Assembly: GCF_022458985.1 (NCBI RefSeq)
Contig: NC_061782.1
Coordinates: 6,961,672-7,025,671, forward strand
Length of the DNA stretch: 64,000 nucleotides
Reading direction: 5' to 3'
DNA from: Mugil cephalus
Taxonomy: Eukaryota > Chordata > Actinopteri > Mugiliformes > Mugilidae
Shown here piece after piece: positions 51,801 through 63,600 of this stretch (the stretch's first letter is position 1; every line of letters starts with the position of its first letter). Made by a program: the position numbers and the translations under genes. A model generated the notes under the pieces. The model made no database searches. It had not been told where the DNA came from and was given only the letters and a program-made list of their open reading frames with translations.

Positions 51801-51866
51801 GGGACCACACTGTGGGTGCTCGCTGCCTACTTTCTCTACTGGAAGAAATTCTTTCTCAAAATATAA
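30812..51866 (+). CDS. hgsnat: Heparan-alpha-glucosaminide N-acetyltransferase, 18 coding exons
   Basis: Coding exons: 30812-30893, 31216-31304, 31877-31998, 32856-32974, 34840-34909, 35012-35078, 37093-37175, 40049-40125, 40912-40942, 41034-41194, 43281-43393, 43728-43849, 44401-44524, 44627-44713, 46201-46278, 49310-49380, 50474-50586, 51685-51866. All phases agree, giving 596 aa. Human HGSNAT also has 18 exons and is slightly longer, mainly at the N-terminus and in the first cytosolic loop. This lysosomal multi-pass enzyme moves acetyl from cytosolic acetyl-CoA to terminal glucosamine of heparan sulfate in the lumen. An N-terminal hydrophobic signal (~10-20) is followed by a luminal region with NxS/T sites and TM1 at ~138-158. 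The acetyl-carrying His is H232 in [30 protein letters not shown] and [18 protein letters not shown] are diagnostic. Exon 9 is only 31 bases. Several introns are large and hold unique-looking DNA. Confidence 0.97.
36327..36395. repeat. Fragment of a fish hAT-like repeat in hgsnat intron 6
   Basis: The wording 'gatgggcatcgataggattttattgatactgatgccattatcgattccataatcaattcc' is the decayed start of a dispersed repeat built from ATCGAT/TTATCGATTCC units that is common in teleosts. I see only this edge and no matching inverted end. Confidence 0.4.
36720..36935 (+). mobile_element. Tc1-like element 3' fragment in hgsnat intron 6
   Basis: The stretch ends with 'ggtggtcataatgttatgcc', the characteristic 3' wording of a widespread fish Tc1-like repeat. 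The preceding 180 bases align in order with the decayed C-terminal part of its transposase gene (the segment around CACAGGACACCCTCAGAAGG...GGGGAGACCTACATGACATTAGG). Frame is lost and only the 3' part remains. Confidence 0.55.
38984..39009. repeat. (GT)n microsatellite in hgsnat intron 7
   Basis: An imperfect TG/GT tract interrupted by TAC. Confidence 0.85.
39138..39151. promoter_or_regulatory. RFX X-box in hgsnat intron 7
   Basis: GTTACCATGGCAAC fits the palindromic X-box consensus (GTNRCC-N2-RGYAAC). A TTTGTCTTTG stretch that could bind SOX/TCF HMG-box factors lies immediately upstream. The surrounding intron is unique-looking. RFX factors act at ciliary, endocrine and neural enhancers; any target gene here is unknown. 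Confidence 0.4.
39189..39207. repeat. (GT)n microsatellite in hgsnat intron 7
   Basis: Nine to ten perfect GT units, about 40 bases downstream of the X-box. Confidence 0.9.
40440..40495. repeat. Fish interspersed-repeat fragment in hgsnat intron 8
   Basis: Contains GAGCAAGGTGCCCTTGAGCA and the following AAGGCAC, a phrase that recurs in many teleost SINE- or DNA-type repeats. Only this core is recognisable. Confidence 0.4.
44797..44880 (+). mobile_element. hAT-like 5' terminus in hgsnat intron 14
   Basis: Starts with CAGGGGTGTCAAACATCAGGCCACATA, matching the usual 'CAGGGGTGTCAAAC..GGCC' start of hAT-family non-autonomous elements in vertebrates. It is followed by AATAAATAAATA units. A matching 3' inverted end was not found before the next exon, so the element is truncated or strongly decayed. 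The right border is arbitrary. Confidence 0.45.
47554..47623. repeat. Fold-back element (28-bp inverted repeat) in hgsnat intron 15
   Basis: The left arm begins GTAGCTCAGTATCAGGGTTA and the right arm is its reverse complement, with one mismatch in 28 bases and a loop of about 13 bases around GTATTTAAAT. An AAATAAAATTTATTT stretch flanks it on the left. It is likely a small MITE or fold-back element and would form a long RNA hairpin. Confidence 0.8.
50765..51509. mobile_element. MITE with terminal inverted repeats in hgsnat intron 17
   Basis: Left end TATAGACCCCTTCATGG (50765-50781) and right end CCGTGAAGGGGTCTATA (51493-51509) are inverted copies matching at 16 of 17 positions. The 745-base body has no transposase-like ORF and carries GCTAATGCTAAC/GCTAGC repeats around 51065-51105. 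TA at each end fits a TA-type target duplication. It accounts for most of the 1.1-kb intron. Confidence 0.7.
51655..51684 (+). repeat. hgsnat: Pyrimidine tract at the hgsnat exon 18 acceptor
   Basis: A CTCCC/TCTCTC simple repeat runs straight into the AG of the last intron, so a microsatellite serves as the polypyrimidine tract for the terminal exon. Confidence 0.7.
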
Positions 51867-54612
51867 GCAGCACTTTATCATTTTTAACGTTTTTATTGAA
51901 TAACACCTGGTAAACAGGTTATTCCTGCTCTCCTTGGCTTAATCTATTGAGTTTACAGTTTTAAGGGCTTAAAGTTTTGTATGAAAGAAAATGTTTGTCC
52001 ATGTGGATCCTTTCCACAAGAGATGTCTGATCCCCTGTCAGAGTGGGCAGATTTATTTGATGCCACTTGTTTTGTTCACAGAATAGACTGATTAAATCAA
52101 ATATACTGAGGTGGTACTTAACAAATTAGGCCGAGTGATTCCGCCACACACCAGGCCGACCATTATGAGCCCGTTGCCATGGCCACTCCTCTTTGTATGT
52201 GTGCGTGCGTGTGCGTGCGAGTACCATCTGCTGTCCAAGTGACGGTACTTTAATAGGGGTCAAGGCACGCGGCTCACAAAGGGAGCGTCGCTAATGGGAC
52301 CGACACCTCTTTCACTCATTGTATTAGAAAATCAAGGAAATTACACAAATCCAATTCATCAGATGAGGCCTCTCAAAGAGCCCTTTACACTTTACATATT
52401 TAACACCCAAAGCTACTCACTGACTGAAACGGGGTTCATTCTCAGAACATTTTTACTCATGATTGACAGTCACGGTAGTGGAGTGATTTACACATATTCG
52501 AGCAATGCGCATATATATATATGACAGTATTGATACTCGGATCAGTGCCAGGTGGTGTGTACATCATGAAATGACCATCTAGTTAATGAAATGAAACAGC
52601 ACTGTCCTCTTCTTCCAGAGAGAAATCCTATTAAGCACTCCTCAGTTGCAGTAATAACATTGCGTAATATGGTGTAGTGGTTTTGGTAATTGTCTTATGA
52701 GCACAAGTTGCTCGAGTCCCGGTAGATGCAGCCTTCCTTCTCGAGAAAGGCTCGAATAATTGCTTTTCCAAAATACTGTGCCAGCAGTGGGTAAATGCAT
52801 AGCTGATTCCTTGTGAGATGAAAATGAAATCGATAGACCCACTACAGAGGGCTAAAGATATCTTTTCCAATGATAAAAGCTCGGTATTTAAACGTAAGCA
52901 TTTAGCTGACTCATTCGGTGTGGCTTACGGTAGCTGCAGCGTCCTCATTATGTGGTATAAAATAGGCATTAATAGTGTTAAAAGTGTTCAAATTAAATTC
53001 AAAGGCGACATATTCTGCTCAACACTGAGTTTCTACTGAATTCTTAAGTGTTAAACTTGTCGTCACTCCATCCTTGTTCCGACAAACACCATTAAAATCC
53101 ACTGTGGTTGCACATGCCACTTCCACACCGCTGCATTTCCTTGCCTTTATTGATTGTCATTGAGCATACGTCTCAGGATACCTATAGTCTGTCATATGGA
53201 AACTTTATCCCAGACACAATGCGCTCATGCAGGCGGCTTCTTATATCACAAAGTGATCTCCACACCCTCCCTTGATACAGCAAAGCAGCATTACATTTGT
53301 CAAAAACATACACAGACATTTGAGAACACCATCTGCTTATCAGATCCTTTAGGTATAAACATGTAACATCACTGTGCACTGTAGCTTATTGTGAGCAGAT
53401 GAAAGTTAAACCATGTTCTGAGCATGAAGAATACGCATATAATATTTTCAAGATTAACAATCCTGTCTTTAACTGTGCTTTACGTTAATGTAATGGCATA
53501 TGACTTTTTTTTTTTTTAATATATACTGATATACAGAGAAGAGCTGTTGATAAAAAACCAAAGGTGCAAGTGTAAGTGCAGAGTCAGAAATATATATATT
53601 TTTTTCCAGTTGATAAAAGTTGGTGGAGCTTCTGAGAAGCCCCACTACCTCTTCTGCAGCCTCTGTGTTTGTGCTCCATGCAGAGGCATTGATTGGAAAG
53701 TGACTCCTGTGTGAGTGACTGGTGTCCTGGCCCCAGGCTGCAGCAATGCATCACTCCACACTATCCAGTCACACGGAGAGATCCCACGCACTTTAACTCG
53801 GTCGTCAGCCTTGGACACACAACTCAGACCTGAGAGGGGAAGGGTCCTGCAGAGTGTGGGAGTTAAAATGAGAATTTATGTTGAGATAAATCCGAGAAAT
53901 CAGTTGTGAAAAGTTATTAATCCACGTAGTGTTTGAAATCTTAGGTTTGCAGCTCATAAGTGAATTGTTTCATTATTTAGCATAAAAAACTTTGCTATGT
54001 GTCTATTACAGAAGCTCCCTTAATGCTTTACACTTGTGTTTTCCACATGTTGTATCATGTATCCAGCAACTCAGATGTGCAATCGTGATTTATTTTGATT
54101 AAAACACATCAATAAATAAAAATCATTACACGTCAGTGATGATGAATCAATGCACACATGATCCCCCTTTTTAAAAAAAACAAAAACAAAAAAACAGTGC
54201 ATGTACCTTTAAAATGAACCATTTCCCGTCTAATGGTAATAGTTAATAATTTTTTCCCCCGCAGAGCGTTAATGAGATGACTGACCCGCTGTTAAATTAT
54301 GCTCTTAAAATTTCCTGTGGATGCTGTGCCGCCTGCTGCTGCGGAAGCAGCGGGGCAGTGAGTAGTGAAGCAGTGAACCTCCTCCCCCTGACCAGCCAGT
54401 CAGCCCAGCAGCAGCCACTGGAGCCGCACGCAGCAGCCCGTCTATGGGACACTGTGGACTTCAGGAGCCGCGGACGCAGGACGCACACTGGTTTACGCGC
54501 CGCCTTTGTTCGTTTTAGCGCTTTGCTTTCATTTTAATTTTTACATTTTCGGTCAAAGGAACTTTTTCGAGTCATTTTTTCATTCAGCAACTTTCACTTA
54601 TGGTTCGCGAAT
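51867..54612. other. hgsnat 3' flank and ret upstream region
   Basis: No gene is supported. The first few hundred bases are the hgsnat 3' UTR, with an ATTAAA near 52092. An X-box-like GTTGCCATGGCCAC lies at 52173-52186. An AT dinucleotide stretch is at about 52510-52521. The unique-looking 52.6-53.0 kb and 53.6-53.9 kb segments could be regulatory. From about 54250 the sequence becomes locally GC- and CpG-richer (CGCGCCGCC near 54500), consistent with the ret promoter and 5' UTR just before the ATG at 54613. Confidence 0.45.
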
Positions 54613-54676
54613 ATGGGGTCAAGTTGTGGTTTCTCTCGGGGAAACATCGTTGCGCTGCTGCTGCTGCTGCTGGAAG
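54600..54676 (+). promoter_or_regulatory. Overlapping uORF at the ret start (exon 1 part)
   Basis: ATG at 54600 is in another frame. In the spliced mRNA it reads 35 codons, past the ret ATG and into exon 2 (stop in GAATGA near 62965). The upstream context is weaker (C at -3), so leaky scanning to the ret ATG is expected. It reads the CTG run as poly-Ala. Confidence 0.45.
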
Positions 54677-57600
54677 GTAAGGATCACACGTGTTACTGTT
54701 CAATTCGCTGGAAAGGCAAAAGAGCACATGATGTTCATGTTATTTTATTTTACATGTTGCACTAATGTGTTCCACCCTCCAAATCTATGGATGATTTGGT
54801 GATAGAGATACGCATGCAATCAACATAAAAGAAATATTCTATGAAGTGCTCATCAGGATGAGAGCATGTTAAGTTGTGGTTGCTTTATGCGTTTTATCCT
54901 GCTAGTTTGAGAGCATCAGGTTTTGTTTACAGCATCTTCTTCCTCTCCACTCTCCTGTCAGTCATAGAGGCCAATCCTTGTTGTGTGAGCCCAGAAATAA
55001 CTGAATTATGTTTGCTTTGTGGTGTAATTTAAATTCACTAAATCTATTTTGAAAACTAACCGTGATGAGGAGAATGGTTTTGACAAATCTTTGAACCTAA
55101 AGACTGCAGCTAACAAATTACACATGATTACTTATGTGTAAACTGTATGTGCTAAATTGCAGCATTTTGGAATCTGAGTGATTTTTTAAGACTTTTCCAG
55201 GAAGCATCTGAAATGGCACGAACACGATGCCAGCGCTGTTTCACACTGCAGAAAGTGATACTTGCATTGTGCGCTGGTTGTTATGCATGGTATGGCAAGC
55301 TGGAACCTAGAGTCAAACGAATGCAGTCATATATCATAATATTATAATCCTGTTCACAATCCCACAGCCCAACTGTACCAACACTGTCCTCCCATGCCCG
55401 TCTATATTTATAGCGTCCCTCATGGCTCAGGAGTGTGCAAATCTCAGCGTGCAATTCCAAATGCGATGCTCAGACAAATATAGGCCATTGTGTGTAATTC
55501 CTGAATTTGTTTTGAGACTTAAAACTTGTCTCAACATAGGCTTCTACTGGTGCTTTCATCGGGGGTACACAGTGTGTACTCAGTCTTTTGGTGGAATTGA
55601 GATTTGAAAAAGGTGTGAAACATTTTCATGTCAAATGTGTCATTGCTATTTCTGCAAAAGTGGGGGGCAACCAATAAACTATAGGCCTATGTAATCGCCC
55701 CAGGGAGCAGTTTTCTGTCGGAGTTAAAGTGATTCATGAAATCTTTATGGTGCCACACCAGAATGCAATGTCCTTTGATTATTTTTCATTGTGACACAGT
55801 AGCTGAATGATGTAAACCCACACAGACGCACAAAACATATCATGCTCCCCCTCTAAGTGCATCCCACTTCTCTAAGTGAAGCAGGCGTTTCTACTGATAT
55901 ATATAAATATATATATATATATATATGTAGGAGAACGCCGGTCGGTCTAGTTGGATTTCACATGTCAAGGACGTAATGGTAATTAAATGGGTGCTGAAAT
56001 CTACACCCTACGTGAAAGCGGCGCCCATCACCTGCCCGTTTGTCGCAACAAAAGACCTACACTTGTTGAGAGGAGGAGGAGGAGACGAGGCGAGCTGCAG
56101 GCAGGTGTGCAGCAGCTGCTCCTATCTCTGGGCAAACACTGGCTGTTTGTTTTCTTTAGGAAAATATCGCCTGTTATACAAGTGCACACACTGTTCCGAT
56201 TGCAGGCTGGACGCTAACTTCCTTCAAAGTGCCACATCAGATTGATTTTACTGTACGGGCACCATCAAGCTGATGGTTTTGTCTCATTGTTGGGCGACGG
56301 TTCTGACTGCTGACGTCATTTTCTCTTCTGTGATGGCAAAGGGTTTTGCTCATGTTCTGAGCAAATGAAACGAGCTTAGTCCAAACTTTCATTGCCATAC
56401 GTCATTTAATATTTGGTAGAATGTAAATAATTGGTTTGTTTGAGTGGCAGTGGTGTGTGTGTTTGGTGATTTACATCATCAGTGGTCTAGGTTACAGGTT
56501 ACTGATTAGTGTAATGTTTCTTGCTAAGGTCATCAGCCTAAGGAAATTGGCAATCAGGGCTCACTATTAAAGTAATCAACATTTTTTAAGCGTGCTGGAA
56601 GTGTTTTCCTCCTCTCAGGACTAGAGTTGAGTGGGAGAACTGAAGCCTTTCACGACGTAAATGAGCTCACTCTGAACGCAAACAATTTAAGTATCTTTTG
56701 GTTTGTCGTGGCTTTGCCTGATTAGATTCATTTAAAAGCAGTACGGATAAACAAATTTGAATGCGACCGTACACGTACGTTTCGTGGCTACATGTGGTGA
56801 AAGCCTTTATAGACATTAACAAAATCCTCTCAACCGACACGTCTGTTCATCATCCATCACTCCCACAAGAAGAACCACAGATGTTTTCACATAAAGGCAT
56901 TGATCCGTTTTTCTTCTGCCGTGACCTTGCTACTGTATCTTTGACCCTGCTTTGCCCCCTGACCTTTGAAACCTTAACTATCGTAACTCGGTGATGACCC
57001 CCCACACACCTCACCACACCACACCACACCCCTCCATCCCAGAGGAAGCTCACGAGCCTCTTCGGCAACTCCTCAAAAAAAAAAAAAAATAAAAATAAAA
57101 AATGTCATCAGCATCCTTCCCATTTGAGAAGGACCAGACCAATAAATCTCATTTGTTACATGCTGCTCCTTATTGCATTATATAATTTAGTGAAGCTACT
57201 GTCTTGTGTTGCCTATGGATGCATTATAAATCATGCCAATTTCCCACTGAGCTTTCACCGCATCTCTTTTAGTGTAATTGGACAGCGTCGTAACATAAGC
57301 TTAAGTTTGGCGTCTGGATTAAATTGGTCCTTTCTTCGCATCTTAGGAACTCGAAAGAACTTCATCACTCAGTCGAGGCCTGGCAGGTCCGAAAAGAAAC
57401 CTGGTTACAGAGTCCGCGTTTGTGGCATACAGAGTTTGGCTTTTATTTTTACGCATTATTATGAAATATGTGGCACACAGCACCTCACGCTGTGAGATAT
57501 GAACCCATAACCATGTGGCCTCAGGAAGGAGAAGCCGGTGAGCAACAATAAACATGCTCTTTTTCTTAAATGTCCTGGTTCATTTTGAGATGGATGCAGA

Positions 57601-60600
57601 CCTTTGGACTTTTCTGTTATAGCTCCACATTTTTTCAGCTTTCAACTTATGATAAAAATGCAAAAATGAATTTTCCTCTTAGATTTCTAGCCAGACTGTA
57701 CCAGTGTTCTTTTAATTTTTTTATTTTTAAATGGATAGCAACCACCCAAATGTACTTCTAGTGCCTGTAGAGTCCCAACCTTTAACTCTGGACTGTTGCT
57801 TCCAGTGGTGCCGTTGCATGGGTGTTGCTCCTACCTGTCAAAGCTCCGTGCCTGATCCTCTAGTCAGTTCAGGGTCACACTTCCCTCTCATGCGTGGGTT
57901 GAATCTAATTTGCTGTGGTGAAAGGACAAGGAGACATTGATTGAAATTTCGCCCTCGGGGCATTTAGTCCTCTCGTTTCACATGAGCCTTGACAAGTTAT
58001 TTTCCAGTTGCCTCTCGGTGCACGCTGTGTTTGACCCATCGTTTACAGCAATGAACGAAACAAAGAACAACCGCGGCCCGTTTGAAATCCTCATGGTGCT
58101 TGTGACCCCGCGGAAGAGTGAACGAAGGAAGTGTTTTTCTGGTCCTGGTGAACATCATCATTCGCGAATGTCTTCAAATTAAAGTCTCATTTTCCATAAA
58201 CACCATTCCTTTTTACTTATTTTGCGGCGTGCCTCTCCTCCACCAGCCCCACCCTGGAATCTCACTGTGTCCATTTGTTTGATCCTTCGTTTTACTGAAT
58301 AATTTTCCACCTCTTCACGCCACCTGCTTGTGCCAGAAACTCTGAAAGCCTCACTTCCATTTGTGCTGGAAACTCAGCGCACTCCATTCTCGGACATAAT
58401 GCGTTGTCCAATCCTTTGTTTCCAGACTGTCCATCAGATTCACCGAGCAACGTGACACTATACTAGACCCAGCAGAGACCAGAAATGAGACCAAAACGTC
58501 TCACCAGCTGTTGGATGCATTTCCACGACTTTCATTATTCGTAGATTATGGATTCCAATGATATTAACGGCCCCCTGACTGTTTACTGCACCATAATTAG
58601 GTCAAGATGTGTCCAATAGCTGCGCGAATAATGACATTCTCATCAACCTCAGCTGTAGGTTGTCTTTAGTGCTGAATAGTATGTGGCACCAGAGTAGCAT
58701 GACAAATATTACATCTGCTAAACATCACAGTGTTAGTGTTGACACTGCAACATTAGTGTTTTTGGTGTTCTCACAGAGCTGCTAGCACGCCTCTTTCTGT
58801 GAAGTTGTGAGTCTGTTGCTTTTGGTACGTTGTTAGTTGCACTAAATATAAAAGCTGAACAATGATCATGAAGTCCTTGAGTCTCAAATTAGGCCATTTA
58901 AACCTTCGTGAAATCTCAAAACTGTTTAAATGCAAATAGATTCCTACATCTTTACCCTTATTCCGGGCACAAGTCAATGGATCTTATGGCCTTTTACCAC
59001 CACTGTGATGATGATATATAGTTTTATCAAAGCAGCCTAATGACTAAAGCTCCGTGATGCACCACATGTTCAATTTTTGATGCCACACTCATCCCCAGAG
59101 GAATCCTTAAACTGAATTTGTACTTGGAGCTAACCCCTAAGGAGATGTACTATTAGATTTCTTGATGACTGATGAACATGGTTCATTGGATCTCAGCTCT
59201 TGTATTCTCCCAGGGCTAATTGGATTACATTATAGAGTAATTGATTATTATGTTATGGTATGCATCACTGGTAAACTGAGTACTCTACCTGGAGCCTGAC
59301 TGCATCCTCTGATTCCGAGATCAAATATCTTATTACTCTGATGAAAAGTTTGATGACTGTGTCATCATGACAGGAAATGACTTCCTCCCCCTTATTACAG
59401 CGAACTGTTTTCAGACTGAAGCGTCGTAACTGTGATCCTGATTCTGGATCCAGCGTGATGTGATGAAGAGTAATGGCACAGGAAACTGAGGGGGAAAGAG
59501 ATTTCAAAACATTATGATCAATAATAGCTTTCATAAGTGGAATTATAGTTGAATGTGCAGCTTTTTAGTTAATTGAATCTTTGGAGAGAACCATTCCCAT
59601 AACTGTTACGTCTTTGGAAGCAGAGTAATCGTGATAGTTTTCTGAGTTATTATAATATTTATTGCATTTATATCACCATGACATAGCAGGGGCGAAAGGC
59701 TCCTCAGTGTTGGCGGGCTGCAGCTACTTTGTAAAAGGCGACAGATTATTTGGAAATATGGGTATTGATGAACGAAATTGTTGAGCTGGCTGTGAAATTA
59801 AAACCCCGAACGCTGGAGGTAATATTTTCTGCGGACATGCTCGCTGAAGCCTGAGCTCGGGGGTTTTCTGTTTAGCATATTGGAGATGGTTGCACACGTG
59901 CCGCCATCAGCGTTTCTCCCCGTCGTTCTCATCAGCGGAAAACAATCAGCATCACTGTTGATTAGTGCCGTTATTGATTGGTCTGCTGCCAGATACACTG
60001 CCTTTCCAATGGGTCGTTACCAGGGGCAGATGCAGCGCACATTGACCTTGGGGAGAGAAAGGGCATGTGGCCGAGCTCTCACCGCGGCGAGCTCATTGAG
60101 GGGATTAATCCCACGGCAGCTAGGCTAGGTCACTTCTCTAGATCTGCCATGAGGACATCTGGGTGTGGGGCCTGTGTTTTCTATTAGGGAGACCTCTGTG
60201 GAGATAGATTCACAAAGGCAGATCGGTAAGCTTGTGGGTTGCTACACATGAGCTCATAGCTGGTAAATCTATCAGCCGAAGCACGCATCGAGCTAATTGA
60301 GTTCCTGTCTTTGTCTGGGACGATGGAGAGGGCGTCCCGGTCCCACCCTATCAGCTCTCACCAGTCCCAGACACGCTATGATCTGTGGCCGACTGAGCGC
60401 ATGGCTTCGGATTTTGTGATGAGCTTTTGTCCTTTTTGTTCTTCCTGCCGTCCGTTAAAACAGGAGACAGAGCAGAGACACACACGCACGCACACAGCCT
60501 TAATTAGCCCATGGAAACGGCACACACCAGCGAGCGGCAGCAACCAGGAAGAGCAGACGTGCGCAGATGAGCGAGGGTGCTTTCCGCTTGGGTTTTTCAT

Positions 60601-63600
60601 GTTTTTCAAGTTCAATTTCGCCATCCACTCAGCAGTACATGTTATCTTTGGTAAACACGGATTGCTACAAGAGTCCTCCTGTTCAAACACTGGCTTTGTT
60701 TGCAAAATTACTTACTGTAGCTTTTGAAGAAATGACACTGTATGTTGAGGCTCAGCATCAGTTTTATAGGTGAGTGAAGGCTGTAAAACGTCTGCTTATG
60801 ACGGTAGTGTTTACACACTCTGGTTTATGGCCGAGGCTGTTCCAAAAAAAACATCTCATTGTCCCTCTATATGTCTAAATCTAAGAACTGGAAATAATAA
60901 CACATCGAAACCTTTACCTCATATTTTATTTGGTCTTTTACTTCTCATTATTAAAACTCAATATTCTTGCTTGATCACAGTGGGTGAAATGTCATCACTG
61001 TGTGTGTTTCTGTCATTCTTGTGCATCATTTAGAAAAGGTAATGAGTCATGCTTTGGAAAAAAAAAAAAAAATCATCATCATGGCTTCACAGACCAAAGA
61101 TGCCATTTGCTCAGAGAGAGGCCTGCTTGAGCCATTCAATTAATTAGTTTTGATATAAACTGCTTGCTTTCTGTTGGCTTCTGTCCGGGAGAGAAATTGA
61201 ATTTTGAATGATATAAACGAATTGTGTTGCATGGGGTCCAGCCGCTGTGGCTCAGAGCCAAGGCCCGCCTACGCAAATGCGTTCGACTCCCACCGGTTAA
61301 CACTTTGGACCCCCTAGTTTTATTCGCAGCGCTGCTGTCGTCTGCTGCATTTGATTCACGGCTTTGTCACGTGTGCGATTTTTGCAGATTAATTTTCTTT
61401 ATTTGCCTAATAAACAAAGGGTTGTGTGAAGCGGTAGGAGAAAACACCTGCTTGTTAAAAACTATAAGTGGATGCAGGACCTTTAGCGTCTTATCAAACC
61501 AGCAGAGACAGTGGTGTAGTGATATGTTGTGATAATGACTAAGCTGCAGGTTTTGAACTTTTTCTGGGGGCTGTGTCAGTTTAATAATGGCGCCCTCTAA
61601 TGACCATTTTAAGCACGTTAGATTGCACAGATTTCTTGCAGCCGTAAAATTCTGTCTTAATTTTCTCTTGTCTTTAAAGTCCCACAAACAATAAAAATGT
61701 ATGCAAAGTTTAAAAGCATTTAGTTTCTGGGACTCATATCAATTAGTAATTTTAGTACCTTACATCCTGTAAGGTACTAAAATCTAATTCGTTTGAACGA
61801 CCCACTTACAAGATGAATTTGTAAAATTTTCCATTTTTTTTGGGTTGAAAGTTTTGGAAAAATTCAAATTATTTTTGCATTTTTGTTCAATTTATATTCA
61901 TAAATTATGCTGTCACAGCTTTGCAATGCCAAATATTCCCTTTGTTTTTTTCTTAAAAGCATTAGCATAAATAGTTTTAATTTGGTTTTAATAGGTTTAG
62001 GAGATGAAAAAAAGAAAAAAAATCATCCCTAAAACATTAACATGCCACAAGACTGACTCCCACCGTCCCAGCAGAATTACCAAATGACTGGCCTGCTGTT
62101 TGTTTTTGTCCCGGGGACACTTTTAATAAAAAGGTCTGCGGCCTCGCTGAGTGTATCTCCATCCTTCAGGAAGGACGGCCACATTTTATCCATCAGCCCG
62201 GCCTCCTGTCATCTAAGCCCAGCGAAATTAAATCAATGTCTGAAACCAGAGCCGAGGCCTCAACTGCACCAAACAGAAATAGAAAATCTAGTTTTGCTGT
62301 CTGCTAATGACATTAGTGCGTTCCCTAAATGGTCGCCTACCGTCGTCAAAGAGGAACACAACAGGGATATAATTACAGGAGGAACACTCACGTCTCCATT
62401 TTCCTGTAAAACACACAACCTGCCAGGACGCTTTATGGATTACCCCAAACACAAACGCACACAAATACGTGGCCCACGCTCTCCTCTGGCAGGTAATGAT
62501 TCATTTCTCCTCCGTATCATGTTATCCCTCGTAATTAAGCTTCTCAAGGTGAACTACAAGGAGAATCGGAAACCACATGTTATTGACCATGTGAGAAATT
62601 CATTAAAAGAGCTGAATAAGTGTCATTTGAGCCCTCCTTTCAATTTCCGCTAACGGGGTGAGATGAAAGGCATATCGCAGGAAGGGAGGGAGGGGAGGGA
62701 GGAAAAAAAAATTGCTGTCATTTTCCACGTATGTGTTAATTTCCATTCAGGGGCCAGACGGCATTGTCAGTGTGTATTGTTGTCACTGTCAAACATCCAA
62801 AAAGAGATGTCTGATATTGGCTGCAATAATGCTCTGTAATAATCATTCCTCATGAGGGGGGAAATATAAGAACTGTGATTCACTTGACCGCCTGTTTTTT
62901 AAACATCTGGATGCTTCATGTCTTCTCTGTGCAGGAGCGACAGGGCTCTACTTCCCTCAGAATGAGTACGTTGAAACGGTGTACGTGGGCTTACCAGCGG
63001 GGACGCCCATCCTGCAGGTGCACGCCATGCTGGACAGCGACATGGAGCGGCCTCACTTCCACCTGTGCTGGATTAGCTCTCTCAGACGTCCCGCCTACAC
63101 CTCCTGGTTCCAAATGGACGTCCACACTGGAATACTTTCCCTGAACAAAACCCTGGAGGAGAGCGACTTCGCCATGCTGTGTGAGTTTGAAAACCCAGCT
63201 TTTTATTTTGATGGTAATGTGCAGTCCCAGTTCAGTGCCAGGTATCTTCTCCTGCACATAAGAGTGAATTACTTTCCTGACGTATATGCTCCTTGCATAC
63301 TAATAACGCGTTGGCTCTGTGCTCGGTTTTCTGCCTTCAGGATGATAATGTGATTGCATAAACGCTGAGAAAGAGCTCAGTCATCAAAAAAGAGCACTGT
63401 CTGAGATTAAAAGGCCTCTTTGCTTTGTTTTTTTTTGTTTTTGCTGTGCATCTCATCAGATCAAATGCCATGGTCTGTGAAGAAGTTAGTCCTCCATGCC
63501 ATGGTTTTACCTGACTTCTCTAAGAGGTCCCTGTGCATCACCAAGAACTCCCCTCGGATCACCCTGGACTTCGTTAACGTCTCGATGCCTCGGTGTGCTC

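Larger units (their letters stand above)
54677..62934 (+). other. ret: ret intron 1
   Basis: This intron is mostly unique-looking and holds no confidently recognised gene. It contains a TA microsatellite (55897-55926), a weak tRNA-SINE-like A/B box pair (~61246-61292), a near-perfect palindrome (61741-61791), a homeodomain-type palindrome GGGATTAATCCC (60101-60112) and the long open frame 62084-62653. In mammals, RET intron 1 holds a known enteric enhancer with SOX10 input; whether an equivalent lies here cannot be judged by eye. Confidence 0.6.

Noticed and set aside
60311..60727. 138-codon plus-strand frame in ret intron 1
   Set aside because: Composition changes along the frame, no domain, no Kozak or splice support; less convincing than 62084-62653.
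61246..61320. Functional tRNA gene
   Set aside because: A- and B-box-like words are present, but no cloverleaf stems pair, so at most a SINE relic.
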